DNA of 5,773 bases from assembly GCA_031254905.1 (NCBI GenBank), contig JAIRTN010000161.1:1-5773 (forward strand), read 5' to 3'. Origin of the DNA: Coriobacteriales bacterium (GTDB lineage Bacteria > Actinomycetota > Coriobacteriia > Coriobacteriales > UBA8131). Within the stretch, counting starts at the first letter, position 1, and each line of letters opens with the position of its first letter. Both the position numbers and the translations under genes were made by a program. This document shows positions 1 to 5,773 of the stretch, piece after piece. The notes beneath the pieces are model-generated. The model was not told the origin of the DNA. It did not search any database and saw only the letters and a list, made by a program, of their open reading frames with translations.

Positions 1-306
1 GAACTCATGCTGATGGATGAGCCGCTCAGCGCCCTCGATGCCCTGCTGCGAGAAGATTTGCAGGATATGCTGCTGGAACTTTGGCGCACGCGGGGCTACG
101 CGCAGGTGCTGGTTACGCATTCCATAGAGGAGGCGGTTTTCCTCGGACGGCGCATCGTCGTGTTAAGCCCGAGGCCCGGGCGCGTGGCGACCATCATCGA
201 CAATCCGGGCATGGGCGCCCTCGATTATCGGGGCGCCGAAGCCTTCCATCTGGTCAGTCAGCGGGTGCGCGCCGCGCTCCAAGAGGGGGTGGCTGTCTGT
301 GCGTAG
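1..306 (+). CDS. ABC transporter ATP-binding protein, C-terminal fragment (SsuB/TauB-like)
   Basis: The reading frame is open from base 1 and ends at TAG 304-306, so this is the last ~101 residues of a gene that starts outside the window. The fragment opens in the Walker B strand (LMLMDEP, with the catalytic Glu), followed by the D-loop (SALD) and the H-loop histidine in VTHS about 30 residues later. The phrase THSIEEAVFLGRRIVVLSPRPGR is typical of the nitrate/sulfonate/taurine importer ATPases. Walker A and the signature motif lie upstream and cannot be seen. It would hydrolyse ATP at the cytoplasmic face to drive the permease encoded next, with which it overlaps by 8 bases (299-306). The substrate is not deducible; this family also serves thiamine-precursor, riboflavin-type and other solutes. 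Family call is firm, substrate unknown. Confidence 0.95.
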   Translation, partial: ELMLMDEPLSALDALLREDLQDMLLELWRTRGYAQVLVTHSIEEAVFLGRRIVVLSPRPGRVATIIDNPGMGALDYRGAEAFHLVSQRVRAALQEGVAVCA

Positions 307-1042
307 GCTTTTTGGCTACCTTATCGCGATACTCGTCATCCTGCTCGGCTGGCATCTCACGGCGCTTGCCATCCATTCCACGGCCCTGCCTACGCCGCTT
401 GAGACCCTGCCTATGCTGCAACGTTTTGCCTCGCAGCTACTGCCGGACTTCCTCACGAGCTTCTATCGCGTTGTGGTTGCCATGATACTCGGCACCGTTC
501 TCGCCATGCCGCTCGGGCTTGCCGTGGGCCGCTCGCCACGGCTCGACGCCTTGCTGGCGCCCATCCTCTATATTCTGTATCCCATCCCAAAAATAGTCCT
601 GCTTCCTCTGCTGCTCGTGCTGCTCGGGCTTGCCGACGCGCCCAAAATTGTCCTTATCGCCATCACGATATTCTTCCAAGTGCTTGTCACCGTGCGCGAC
701 GCCGCAAAGGCGGTTCCGGAAGGCGCTGTCCTCAGCGTGCGCTCCCTCGGGGCCTCCCGCTTCGGTGTGTTCACAAACGTCGTCATCCCGGCGTCCCTCC
801 CCGAACTTTTTACGGCGCTGCGCATCAGTTCGGGCACGGCCGTCGCCATCCTGTTTTTCGCGGAGGCCATCGCCGGCAACACGGGGCTCGGCTACTTCAT
901 TGTCGATTCGTGGGCGATGATTAACTATCCGCGCATGTTTGCCGGCATCATCGTCATGGCCTTCCTCGGCGTGCTGCTCTACGAGATATTCGACTTTGCC
1001 GAGCGCCGCCTGACCCGCTGGCGTCGCGTAAAAACAGCGTAG
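299..1042 (+). CDS. ABC transporter permease (SsuC/TauC-like, BPD_transp_1 family)
   Basis: A 247-residue inner-membrane permease, close to the usual ~250 residues of the SsuC/TauC group. The start is GTG at 299, supported by a purine-rich Shine-Dalgarno (GAGGGGG, about 283-289) some 9 bases upstream; the overlap with the ATPase gene indicates coupled translation. About six hydrophobic segments are visible, near residues 4-24, 55-78, 87-110, 112-133, 175-195 and 213-234. The family's PIPKIVLLPLLLVLLGL stretch is present around residues 97-113. The EAA loop that docks on the ATPase is recognisable around residues 140-170 (LSVRSLGASRFGVFTNVVIP). It would form the transmembrane channel of the importer whose ATPase precedes it. 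The substrate is unknown and no binding-protein gene follows, so that gene is presumably upstream of the window. Confidence 0.95.
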   Translation: MRRLFGYLIAILVILLGWHLTALAIHSTALPTPLETLPMLQRFASQLLPDFLTSFYRVVVAMILGTVLAMPLGLAVGRSPRLDALLAPILYILYPIPKIVLLPLLLVLLGLADAPKIVLIAITIFFQVLVTVRDAAKAVPEGAVLSVRSLGASRFGVFTNVVIPASLPELFTALRISSGTAVAILFFAEAIAGNTGLGYFIVDSWAMINYPRMFAGIIVMAFLGVLLYEIFDFAERRLTRWRRVKTA

Positions 1043-1058
1043 GGCAGAACCGCAATGA

Positions 1059-1079
1059 TGGAGTGGGGCTGGAGTGGGC
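1059..1079 (+). repeat. Short tandem duplication downstream of the permease
   Basis: TGGAGTGGGGC (1059-1069) is followed directly by TGGAGTGGGC (1070-1079), a near-perfect 10/11-base tandem copy, and then by five T residues (1080-1084). No stem precedes the T run, so I do not call it an intrinsic terminator. It probably arose by slippage; no function is evident. Confidence 0.6.
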
Positions 1080-1111
1080 TTTTTCGGTGCTTCTCCGGGC
1101 ACCATAATCGC

Positions 1112-1117
1112 TATAAT
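1112..1117 (+). promoter_or_regulatory. Probable -10 box of a pheST promoter
   Basis: A perfect TATAAT lies 71 bases upstream of the pheS ATG. No good -35 hexamer stands at 16-18 bases; the best placement (TGCTTC, 1088-1093) matches TTGACA poorly, and there is no extended -10 TG. A small dyad, GGTGC 1086-1090 and GCACC 1099-1103, covers the -35 region and could be an operator. Transcription would begin near 1123-1125. The call rests on the hexamer and on its position at the head of a housekeeping operon. Confidence 0.55.
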
Positions 1118-1126
1118 GAGATTGAT

Positions 1127-1165
1127 GCTCAACGAGCCCGGGACAAGGGGCTTGGATTATTGAGC
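1127..1165 (+). other. Nested hairpin in the pheS leader
   Basis: GCTCAA (1127-1132) pairs perfectly with TTGAGC (1160-1165). Inside it AGCCC (1135-1139) pairs with GGGCT (1148-1152), with an additional G-U pair (1134/1153). A competing small hairpin, GCTC 1127-1130 with GAGC 1134-1137, is mutually exclusive with both. The fold would sit at the very 5' end of a transcript starting near 1124 and ends 11 bases before the pheS Shine-Dalgarno. It is far too short for a T-box and no U tract follows, so a regulatory role is only a possibility. Confidence 0.4.
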
Positions 1166-1176
1166 GGAGAGATTGT

Positions 1177-1182
1177 GGAAGG
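1177..1182 (+). promoter_or_regulatory. Ribosome binding site deciding the pheS start
   Basis: GGAAGG lies 6 bases before ATG 1189, an ordinary spacing. The in-frame TTG one codon earlier (1186) would leave only 3 bases. This favours ATG 1189 as the start. Confidence 0.7.
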
Positions 1183-1188
1183 TGTTTG

Positions 1189-2250
1189 ATGTCGCTTCTG
1201 GATACTATTGAGGATACGCGCGCGGCGGTGCTTGCCCGAATCGACGCGGCGGGAAGCACGGCCGAAATTGAGCAGGTTCGCGTCGAGGCCTTAGGAAAGA
1301 AGGGCTCGCTTACTGCGCTTTTGCGTGGCATGGGGCAGATTTTGCCCGAGGAGCGCGGCGCCATTGGCAAGGCGCTTAATCGGGTGCGCGACGAGGTTGA
1401 GGCGGCGCTTGCTGAGCGCCGTGGCGCGTTGGCCTCCCTTGAACTTGAGGCGCGCATCAGCGCCGAGGCACTTGACATCACGTTGCCGGGACGTTCGCGA
1501 CCCATAGGAAGCCAGCACCTTATCACCAGCCTAACCGAAGAAATTATCGAGGTCTTTCGCGGTATTGGGTACCAAGTTGTCAGTGGTACGGAAATCGATA
1601 CCGGTTACTACAACTTTGACGCGCTTAACGCGCCGCCCGACCATCCTTCGCGCAGTTTGCAGGACACGTTTTATGTGCGCGACCGGTCGGGTGCCGTGGC
1701 CTCTATCAGGGGCGAGAGCGACGTGCTGCTGCGCCCGCAGACCAGCCCTGTGCAGGTGCATACGATGGAGGAGCGCGAGTTGCCCATTTACATACTCGCC
1801 CCGGGGCGCGTGTATCGCCGCGACGTTGCCGACCCCACACATTTGCCGCAGTTTACGCAGGTAGAGGGCTTGGTTGTGGATAAGGGCATCACGTTTGGCG
1901 ACCTCAAGGGTACGCTTGAATACTTTTGCCGGCAGGTGTTTGGCCCTGAGCGTAAGACGCGGTTTCGCCCGCATTTCTTCCCCTTTACGGAGCCCTCGGC
2001 GGAGGTGGACGTGAGTTGCGGTATCTGCGGCGGTGTGGGCTGCCGCTCCTGCGGCGGCGTTGGTTGGCTTGAGATTTTGGGTTGCGGCATGGTTGACCCT
2101 AACGTCTATGGTTTTGTGGGCATCGACGCGGAGGAGTACAGCGGCTTTGCCTTTGGGCTTGGCGTTGAGCGTATTGCCTGTCTGAAATATAACGTTCCTG
2201 ATTTGCGGATGCTGTTGGAAGGCGATATGCGCTTCCTGCGGCAGTTCTAG
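1189..2250 (+). CDS. pheS: Phenylalanyl-tRNA synthetase alpha subunit
   Basis: A 353-residue class II synthetase catalytic chain, close to the usual 330-350. With the beta chain it forms the cytoplasmic heterotetramer that activates Phe with ATP and charges tRNA-Phe. Residues ~1-90 form the Glu/Arg/Ala-rich N-terminal coiled coil that contacts tRNA. The conserved DHPSRSLQDTFY segment is at 151-162 and motif 2 (GRVYRRD, then THLPQFTQVEG) starts near 206. Motif 3 (GFAFGLGVER) is at 319-328 with its conserved Arg at 328, and the C-terminus has the usual DMRFLRQF. Cys 277, 280, 285 and 288 (C-x2-C-x4-C-x2-C), in the segment just before WLEILGCGMV, look like a metal-binding cluster; E. coli PheS lacks it, though other bacterial PheS proteins carry similar cysteines. 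ATG 1189 is chosen over TTG 1186 because of the GGAAGG at 1177. A TATAAT upstream and pheT downstream indicate an operon. Leucine codons are mostly CTT/TTG, unlike the CTC-rich permease gene before it. Confidence 0.98.
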   Translation: MSLLDTIEDTRAAVLARIDAAGSTAEIEQVRVEALGKKGSLTALLRGMGQILPEERGAIGKALNRVRDEVEAALAERRGALASLELEARISAEALDITLPGRSRPIGSQHLITSLTEEIIEVFRGIGYQVVSGTEIDTGYYNFDALNAPPDHPSRSLQDTFYVRDRSGAVASIRGESDVLLRPQTSPVQVHTMEERELPIYILAPGRVYRRDVADPTHLPQFTQVEGLVVDKGITFGDLKGTLEYFCRQVFGPERKTRFRPHFFPFTEPSAEVDVSCGICGGVGCRSCGGVGWLEILGCGMVDPNVYGFVGIDAEEYSGFAFGLGVERIACLKYNVPDLRMLLEGDMRFLRQF

Positions 2251-2337
2251 GAGAACACTCCGTGATGGTCGCTGCTTGTACGCTGCGCTTTGGTTGGTGC
2301 TGTCCGCCTTGTCCGCGACCACCACGGCGCGTTCTAG
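2244..2337 (+). repeat. Palindromic intergenic element flanked by 7-base direct repeats (pheS-pheT junction)
   Basis: The gap between pheS and pheT holds a long dyad: CCGTGATGGTCGC (2260-2272) pairs with GCGACCACCACGG (2315-2327), 12 of 13 positions. Outside a symmetrical 3x3 internal loop, AGAAC (2252-2256) pairs with GTTCT (2331-2335). The whole stem-loop spans 2252-2335 with a 42-base loop. The block 2251-2330 is bounded by identical copies of GTTCTAG (2244-2250 and 2331-2337), the first of which contains the pheS stop codon. Removing one copy plus the 80 bases between would leave pheS and pheT about 16 bases apart. This is the architecture of a miniature non-coding insertion with target duplication, but it could equally be a native RNA processing or attenuation hairpin. 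It has no T tract, so it is not a standard terminator. I do not recognise it as a named family. Confidence 0.55.
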
Positions 2338-2353
2338 AGAGTGAGAATGTGTG

Positions 2354-4957
2354 ATGAAAGTATCGCTCAAATGGCTCAAAACCATGGTAGATGTGCCCGC
2401 TGACGTGCGGGAACTTACTGAGCGTCTCGATTTGACCGGCACGGCTGTTGAGGGCTTTGAGGCGACGGGCGCGGTGCTTGACGGCATCGTTACGGGGCAG
2501 ATACTCACGCGCGAGAAGCATCCCGATGCCGACAAACTTTGGGTGACGACCGTCGATGTGGGGGCGCACAACCTTGGCGATGATGGCGAGCCGAAGCCGC
2601 TGCAAATCGTCTGCGGCGCCCAGAACTTTGTGGCGGGGGATAAGGTGCCCGTTGCGCTTATTGGCGCGGTGTTGCCGGATGGTACCAAGATAAAGAAGGC
2701 GAAGATGCGCGGCGTCGAGTCCTGCGGTATGAACTGCAGCGCGCGCGAACTGAGCATGGGCGATGACCATGCGGGGCTGCTTATCTTGCCTCCCCATACT
2801 CTTGTTGGTGTGCCGATAGCCGAGCATCTTGGCTTGGGCGACACGGTTATTGAACTGGAGATTACCCCCAACCGCCCCGACTGCATGAGCATGCTTGGCG
2901 TGGCTCGCGAGGTGGGCGCCGTCTACGAGAGGCCTTTCCGTGTGGGGCGCGAGGTAGGCGCGCCGCCGGTTGGTGGGCCTGTTGAGGGCTTGGTTAGGGT
3001 GAGTATTGAGGACGCCGAGCGCTGCCCGCGGTATACCGCGCGTGTTGTGAGGGGCGTGCGAGTGGGTCCTTCGCCCGATTGGCTTGTGGAGCGCATTGTT
3101 GCCGCGGGGGGCCGGTCTATCAACAACATTGTTGATGTGACCAACTACATCATGTTTGAGTTGGGGCAGCCGCTGCACGCCTTTGACCTCGATACGCTTG
3201 CGAAGGACGCCGACGGGCGTGCGCATATCGTCGTGCGCGCTGCTGCGGAGGGCGAGCGTTTTACGACGCTTGACGGGATTGAGCGTAGGCTTGATGGCGA
3301 CATCACCTGCATTGTTGATGGGAATGCGGTGGGTGAGGTTGGGGCCGCTGGCGCAGGTGCTGCTGGCGAGGCCGCTGCCGCCGACCCTGCGGGGCGCACC
3401 ATCGCGCTTGCCGGCGTTATGGGCGGCCTGCTGAGCGAAGTCACCGATGGCACCACGAATATCCTGCTTGAGTCCGCGACCTTCTCAACCGCGCATACGA
3501 GCCGCACGAGCCGTAAACTCCAGTTGTTCAGCGAGTCTTCCGCCCGCTACGAGCGTGGCGTGGATGCCGCAACCTGCGATGAGTTCTCCGCGCGGGCGGC
3601 GGCGCTCATGGTGGAGGTTGCCGGTGGGGAGGCCTGCGAGGGCGTCATTGACGTTTGGCCGATGCCGGCAGAACCGCAGGAGTTGACCTTGCGCGTCAAG
3701 CGTCTTCAGGACTTCATCGGCGCGCCGATTACCGCGGCGGAGGCCGCATCCATTCTCACCCGTCTTGGCTGTGTCGTACGGGAGCAGCCTGTTACGGACA
3801 TGATGGGCGTAGCGGATGCCCAACCAGACGCACCCCGCACCGGGACGCCCACGCCCCCAACACTCGCCGTCCTCATCCCCAGTTTTCGTCCCGACCTCAC
3901 GCGAGAAATCGACCTCTACGAGGAGGTGCTGCGCGTTTGGGGCATGAGCCGTGTCGCCTCGACGCTCCCCGGAGGGCGCGGCCGCATCGGCGAACAAACG
4001 CTGGAGCAGCGGCGCATGGCGGTCATCGGGCGCGCGCTGCGTGCCTGTGGCCTCAACGAGACCATGACCTACGCCTTCGCCTCGCTGGCCGACGACGCCG
4101 TGCTTGCCATGCCGTTTGAGGAACACCAGCAGCCCGTCGAACTCATCAACCCCATGAACAGCGAGCAGGGCCTCATGCGCCGCTCCATCCTCGCGGGGCT
4201 TCTGCGCGCGGTTGCCTACAACCAAAGCCGCGGCGTGGCAAACGTGCATCTCTACGAAACGGGGACGGTCTTTTTCGCCACCGAAGGGCGCAAACTCCCC
4301 AAGGAGCGCCAGATGCTCGCCGGCGTACTCGCGGGCAGTTGGACGGAGGGCGGCTGGAACGATTCCGCCGTGCCCCTCGACTTCTTCGACGGAAAGGGCG
4401 TCATCGAAAACCTCCTCCGCGAACTCAATATCGTAAAAACGCGCTTCAAGCCGCTCGAAATCTCAACAGAGGCAACAGAGGCGCCGTGGCTGCAACCGGG
4501 CCGCGCGGCCCGCGTCATGGCCGGCTCCACCTCGCTCGGCTGGCTCGGCGAGGTGCACCCCCGGGTCTGCGCCGCGTTCGAGGCAACGCCGCCGCTGGTA
4601 GCCTTCGAACTCGAGATAAAGCCGCTGCTTGCCTGCGCCGAGCAAGCGCGCCCCTACCGCGACGTGCCGCAATTTCCCGCAGTCACCCTCGACCTCGCCC
4701 TCGTCGTCAACGAGGACGTAAGTGCGGAGCGCGTGGGGCAAGTCATCCGTTCGGCGGCCGGTACGCTCCTCGACGAGCTGCGCCTGTTCGACGTGTACAG
4801 GGACGAAGAAAAGATAGGTATAGGGAGAAAATCGCTAGCTTTTGCCCTCGCGTATCGCGCTTCTGACCGAACACTTACCATCGATGAGGTAGACAAACTG
4901 CACCAAAAGGTAATCGGCAAGGTTACTGCCGCGGTTGGGGGAGAGATACGTTCTTAA
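2354..4957 (+). CDS. pheT: Phenylalanyl-tRNA synthetase beta subunit
   Basis: The large chain of PheRS, responsible for tRNA recognition and for hydrolysing mischarged Tyr-tRNA-Phe. ATG 2354 gives the canonical MKVSLKW start and 867 residues; GTG 2351, one codon earlier, is the alternative. The ribosome site is weak (GAGAG near 2337-2341). Domains in order: tRNA-binding OB fold at ~43-155; the conserved EITPNRPDCMSMLGVAREV near 167-185; B3/B4 editing domain from ~222 (SINNIVDVTNY, then GQPLHAFD); B5 domain from ~450 (RLQDFIGAPI to IPSFRPDLTREIDLYEEV); catalytic-like core around 530-765 (LINPMNSEQGLMRRSIL); and the C-terminal FDX-ACB anticodon-binding domain at ~768-867. The protein is roughly 70 residues longer than E. 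coli PheT (795). Part of the excess is two low-complexity insertions, an Ala/Gly-rich one at ~324-347 and a Pro/Thr-rich one at ~476-503. Codon choice changes sharply near base 3790, inside the second insertion. No frameshift or stop is seen. Confidence 0.98.
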   Translation: MKVSLKWLKTMVDVPADVRELTERLDLTGTAVEGFEATGAVLDGIVTGQILTREKHPDADKLWVTTVDVGAHNLGDDGEPKPLQIVCGAQNFVAGDKVPVALIGAVLPDGTKIKKAKMRGVESCGMNCSARELSMGDDHAGLLILPPHTLVGVPIAEHLGLGDTVIELEITPNRPDCMSMLGVAREVGAVYERPFRVGREVGAPPVGGPVEGLVRVSIEDAERCPRYTARVVRGVRVGPSPDWLVERIVAAGGRSINNIVDVTNYIMFELGQPLHAFDLDTLAKDADGRAHIVVRAAAEGERFTTLDGIERRLDGDITCIVDGNAVGEVGAAGAGAAGEAAAADPAGRTIALAGVMGGLLSEVTDGTTNILLESATFSTAHTSRTSRKLQLFSESSARYERGVDAATCDEFSARAAALMVEVAGGEACEGVIDVWPMPAEPQELTLRVKRLQDFIGAPITAAEAASILTRLGCVVREQPVTDMMGVADAQPDAPRTGTPTPPTLAVLIPSFRPDLTREIDLYEEVLRVWGMSRVASTLPGGRGRIGEQTLEQRRMAVIGRALRACGLNETMTYAFASLADDAVLAMPFEEHQQPVELINPMNSEQGLMRRSILAGLLRAVAYNQSRGVANVHLYETGTVFFATEGRKLPKERQMLAGVLAGSWTEGGWNDSAVPLDFFDGKGVIENLLRELNIVKTRFKPLEISTEATEAPWLQPGRAARVMAGSTSLGWLGEVHPRVCAAFEATPPLVAFELEIKPLLACAEQARPYRDVPQFPAVTLDLALVVNEDVSAERVGQVIRSAAGTLLDELRLFDVYRDEEKIGIGRKSLAFALAYRASDRTLTIDEVDKLHQKVIGKVTAAVGGEIRS

Positions 4958-4964
4958 CGGACGC

Positions 4965-5002
4965 GTTTGACAAGACCGCTGACGTTTGAAAAGACTGCTG
5001 GC
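4965..5002 (+). repeat. 19-base tandem duplication after pheT
   Basis: GTTTGACAAGACCGCTGAC (4965-4983) is followed without a gap by GTTTGAAAAGACTGCTGGC (4984-5002), 16 of 19 identical. The first copy contains a perfect TTGACA (4967-4972), but no acceptable -10 hexamer follows at 16-18 bases. It may be a paired protein-binding site or a simple duplication. Confidence 0.65.
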
Positions 5003-5006
5003 GGGC

Positions 5007-5042
5007 GGGCGCGCTACAGACGGGTAGCGAGCGCAAGCGCCC
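5007..5042 (+). other. GC-rich stem-loop in the pheT-MFS spacer
   Basis: CGCTAC (5012-5017) pairs perfectly with GTAGCG (5024-5029) around a six-base loop, and GGGCG (5007-5011) can pair with CGCCC (5038-5042), leaving an eight-base bulge on the 3' side. No T tract follows, so it is not a standard intrinsic terminator, although it is the only strong fold between pheT and the next gene. Confidence 0.4.
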
Positions 5043-5083
5043 TCAGCAAGCAAGCGCAAGCGCCCCCAGCGGGTGCAAGCGCC
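5030..5083 (+). repeat. Short spaced direct repeats with GCAAGCGCC core
   Basis: AGCGCAAGCGCCCTCAGC (5030-5047) recurs as AGCGCAAGCGCCCCCAGC (5053-5070), 17 of 18 identical at a 23-base period. A third partial copy, TGCAAGCGCC, is at 5074-5083. The core GCGC-AA-GCGC is self-complementary. The array ends about 28 bases before the MFS start codon. There are too few and too short copies for CRISPR; slippage or regulator binding are the alternatives. Confidence 0.6.
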
Positions 5084-5111
5084 ACGAAATCGTTTTGAAA
5101 CGGGGAATGCC

Positions 5112-5773
5112 GTGCGCGAGTTGCTGCGCAATAAAAACTTCATGCTGTTCTGGGCGGCAAGCGCCATCGCGTCGATAGCGAGCCTGACCTTGCAATTTGT
5201 CGTCTCCCTCTATGCCTTTGACCTCACCGGCTCAGCCGCGCTGTTCGGCTTCATCCTCTCGGTTGTGCTCATCCCGCGCCTTATACTCTATCCGGTCGCG
5301 GGGGTTTGGGCAGACCGCTACAACCGCAAACTGCTGTTTGTCGCCCCCGCCGTGCTGATGTTTGTGGTTCTCAGCGGTTTCTCCACGTGGCATCTCCTGT
5401 TCAGCAGCCTTGCGATTCCCCATCTGTTTGCGCTGGTCATAGCGCTCGAAGTCTTTGACTGCCTGTTCCTCACGGTCAGCGCGGTCATCCCCCCGATGAT
5501 TGTCCGCGGCGATTTGCTCGGGGCGGCAAACTCCCTCGGCACGTTCTACGCGGAGTTTGGCTATTTCATCGGCGTGCTGCTTGGCTCCGCAATCTACGCG
5601 GCCTTCGGCTTTGGCTACTCCCTGCTCGGCGTAACGGTTTCCTTCGCCGTCTGCCTCGTATTCATGCTCCTGCTGCGCCTGCCATCCCTGGACCGGGCCG
5701 AGGATAGAGAGACCATGCGCACAGACCAACCGCTTTTGGGTGAGCCTAAAGATGGGGAAGACGTGCGCGCAGA
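5112..5773 (+). CDS. Major facilitator superfamily transporter, N-terminal part
   Basis: An open frame from GTG 5112 runs past the window edge with no stop, giving about 220 residues of an inner-membrane secondary transporter. The N-terminus (VRELLRNKNFMLFWAASAIA) is typical of MFS proteins of the EntS-like/MFS_3 type. MFS motif A is recognisable near residues 61-74 (AGVWADRYNRK), in the loop after the second membrane span. About six hydrophobic segments can be read at ~14-35, 40-62, 75-95, 98-125, 137-160 and 163-183, i.e. the N-terminal half of a 12-span protein. A hydrophilic stretch after residue ~190 (DRAEDRETMRTDQ) fits the central cytoplasmic loop. GTG 5112 is chosen for the GGGGA at 5102-5106 and the fit to the family; GTG 5073 is an in-frame alternative that would add 13 residues. 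It lies 154 bases after pheT on the same strand. The substrate is unknown; family members export drugs or siderophores, or carry other solutes. Confidence 0.9.
   Translation, partial: MRELLRNKNFMLFWAASAIASIASLTLQFVVSLYAFDLTGSAALFGFILSVVLIPRLILYPVAGVWADRYNRKLLFVAPAVLMFVVLSGFSTWHLLFSSLAIPHLFALVIALEVFDCLFLTVSAVIPPMIVRGDLLGAANSLGTFYAEFGYFIGVLLGSAIYAAFGFGYSLLGVTVSFAVCLVFMLLLRLPSLDRAEDRETMRTDQPLLGEPKDGEDVRA

Noticed and set aside
1086..1103. Possible intrinsic terminator for the ABC operon (GGTGC/GCACC dyad next to TTTTT).
   Set aside because: On the + strand the T run precedes the stem and none follows it; on the - strand the run reads as A's. The orientation is wrong in both directions.
437..1132. 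Long minus-strand open frames opposite the permease, pheS, pheT and the MFS gene (e.g. 437-1132, 1531-2892, 2099-3226, 5232-5729).
   Set aside because: They are by-products of high-GC coding on the + strand: their translations are rich in His/Arg/Gln without recognisable domains, and they lie fully opposite well-supported genes.
1116..1163. A small frame ATG...TGA in the pheS leader (15 codons, or 12 from ATG 1125), as a possible attenuation leader peptide.
   Set aside because: It contains no Phe codon, its start overlaps or adjoins the -10 box and there is no ribosome site, so it does not resemble a pheM-type leader.
4967..4972. TTGACA as the -35 box of an MFS promoter.
   Set aside because: No hexamer better than 3 of 6 matches to TATAAT lies 16-18 bases downstream, and the match falls inside a tandem repeat.
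5030..5083. Possible CRISPR-like array.
   Set aside because: There are only two near-full copies and one partial copy, with gaps of about 5 bases and uneven periods; there are no spacer-sized intervals or cas genes.

Overview
The window is high-GC bacterial DNA with all genes on the + strand. In order it holds the 3' end of an ABC-transporter ATPase gene, its permease gene, pheS and pheT (the two subunits of phenylalanyl-tRNA synthetase), and the 5' part of a major-facilitator transporter gene. GTG starts are used for the permease and the MFS gene. The PheS sequence, with a C-x2-C-x4-C-x2-C cluster, and the overall composition would fit an actinobacterial lineage such as Coriobacteriia. That placement is a weak impression from protein style, not a search result.

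Region 1-1042 is the tail of a nitrate/sulfonate/taurine-type (SsuBC/TauBC-like) importer operon. The ATPase fragment overlaps the permease by 8 bases, so the two are translationally coupled. The substrate cannot be read from the sequence, and no substrate-binding protein gene lies in the window. Region 1043-1188 is a short intergenic stretch with a perfect TATAAT box and a leader that can fold into a nested hairpin, so pheST probably has its own promoter. Region 1189-4957 is pheS-pheT, encoding the alpha and beta chains of the (alpha-beta)2 enzyme that charges tRNA-Phe. The two genes are separated by an unusual 103-base gap filled by a long imperfect palindrome bounded by 7-base direct repeats. 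Region 4958-5111 is a repeat-rich intergenic spacer. From 5112 to the window edge runs an MFS transporter gene that is cut off.

This is mainly housekeeping and transport sequence, and I see no defence system, CRISPR array, prophage or complete mobile element. The observations most worth following are the palindromic element between pheS and pheT, which looks like an insertion into a once tight gene junction, and a sharp change in strand composition and leucine codon choice inside pheT near 3790. That change coincides with a non-conserved Pro/Thr-rich insertion in the protein. None of the intergenic stretches exceeds 300 bases.
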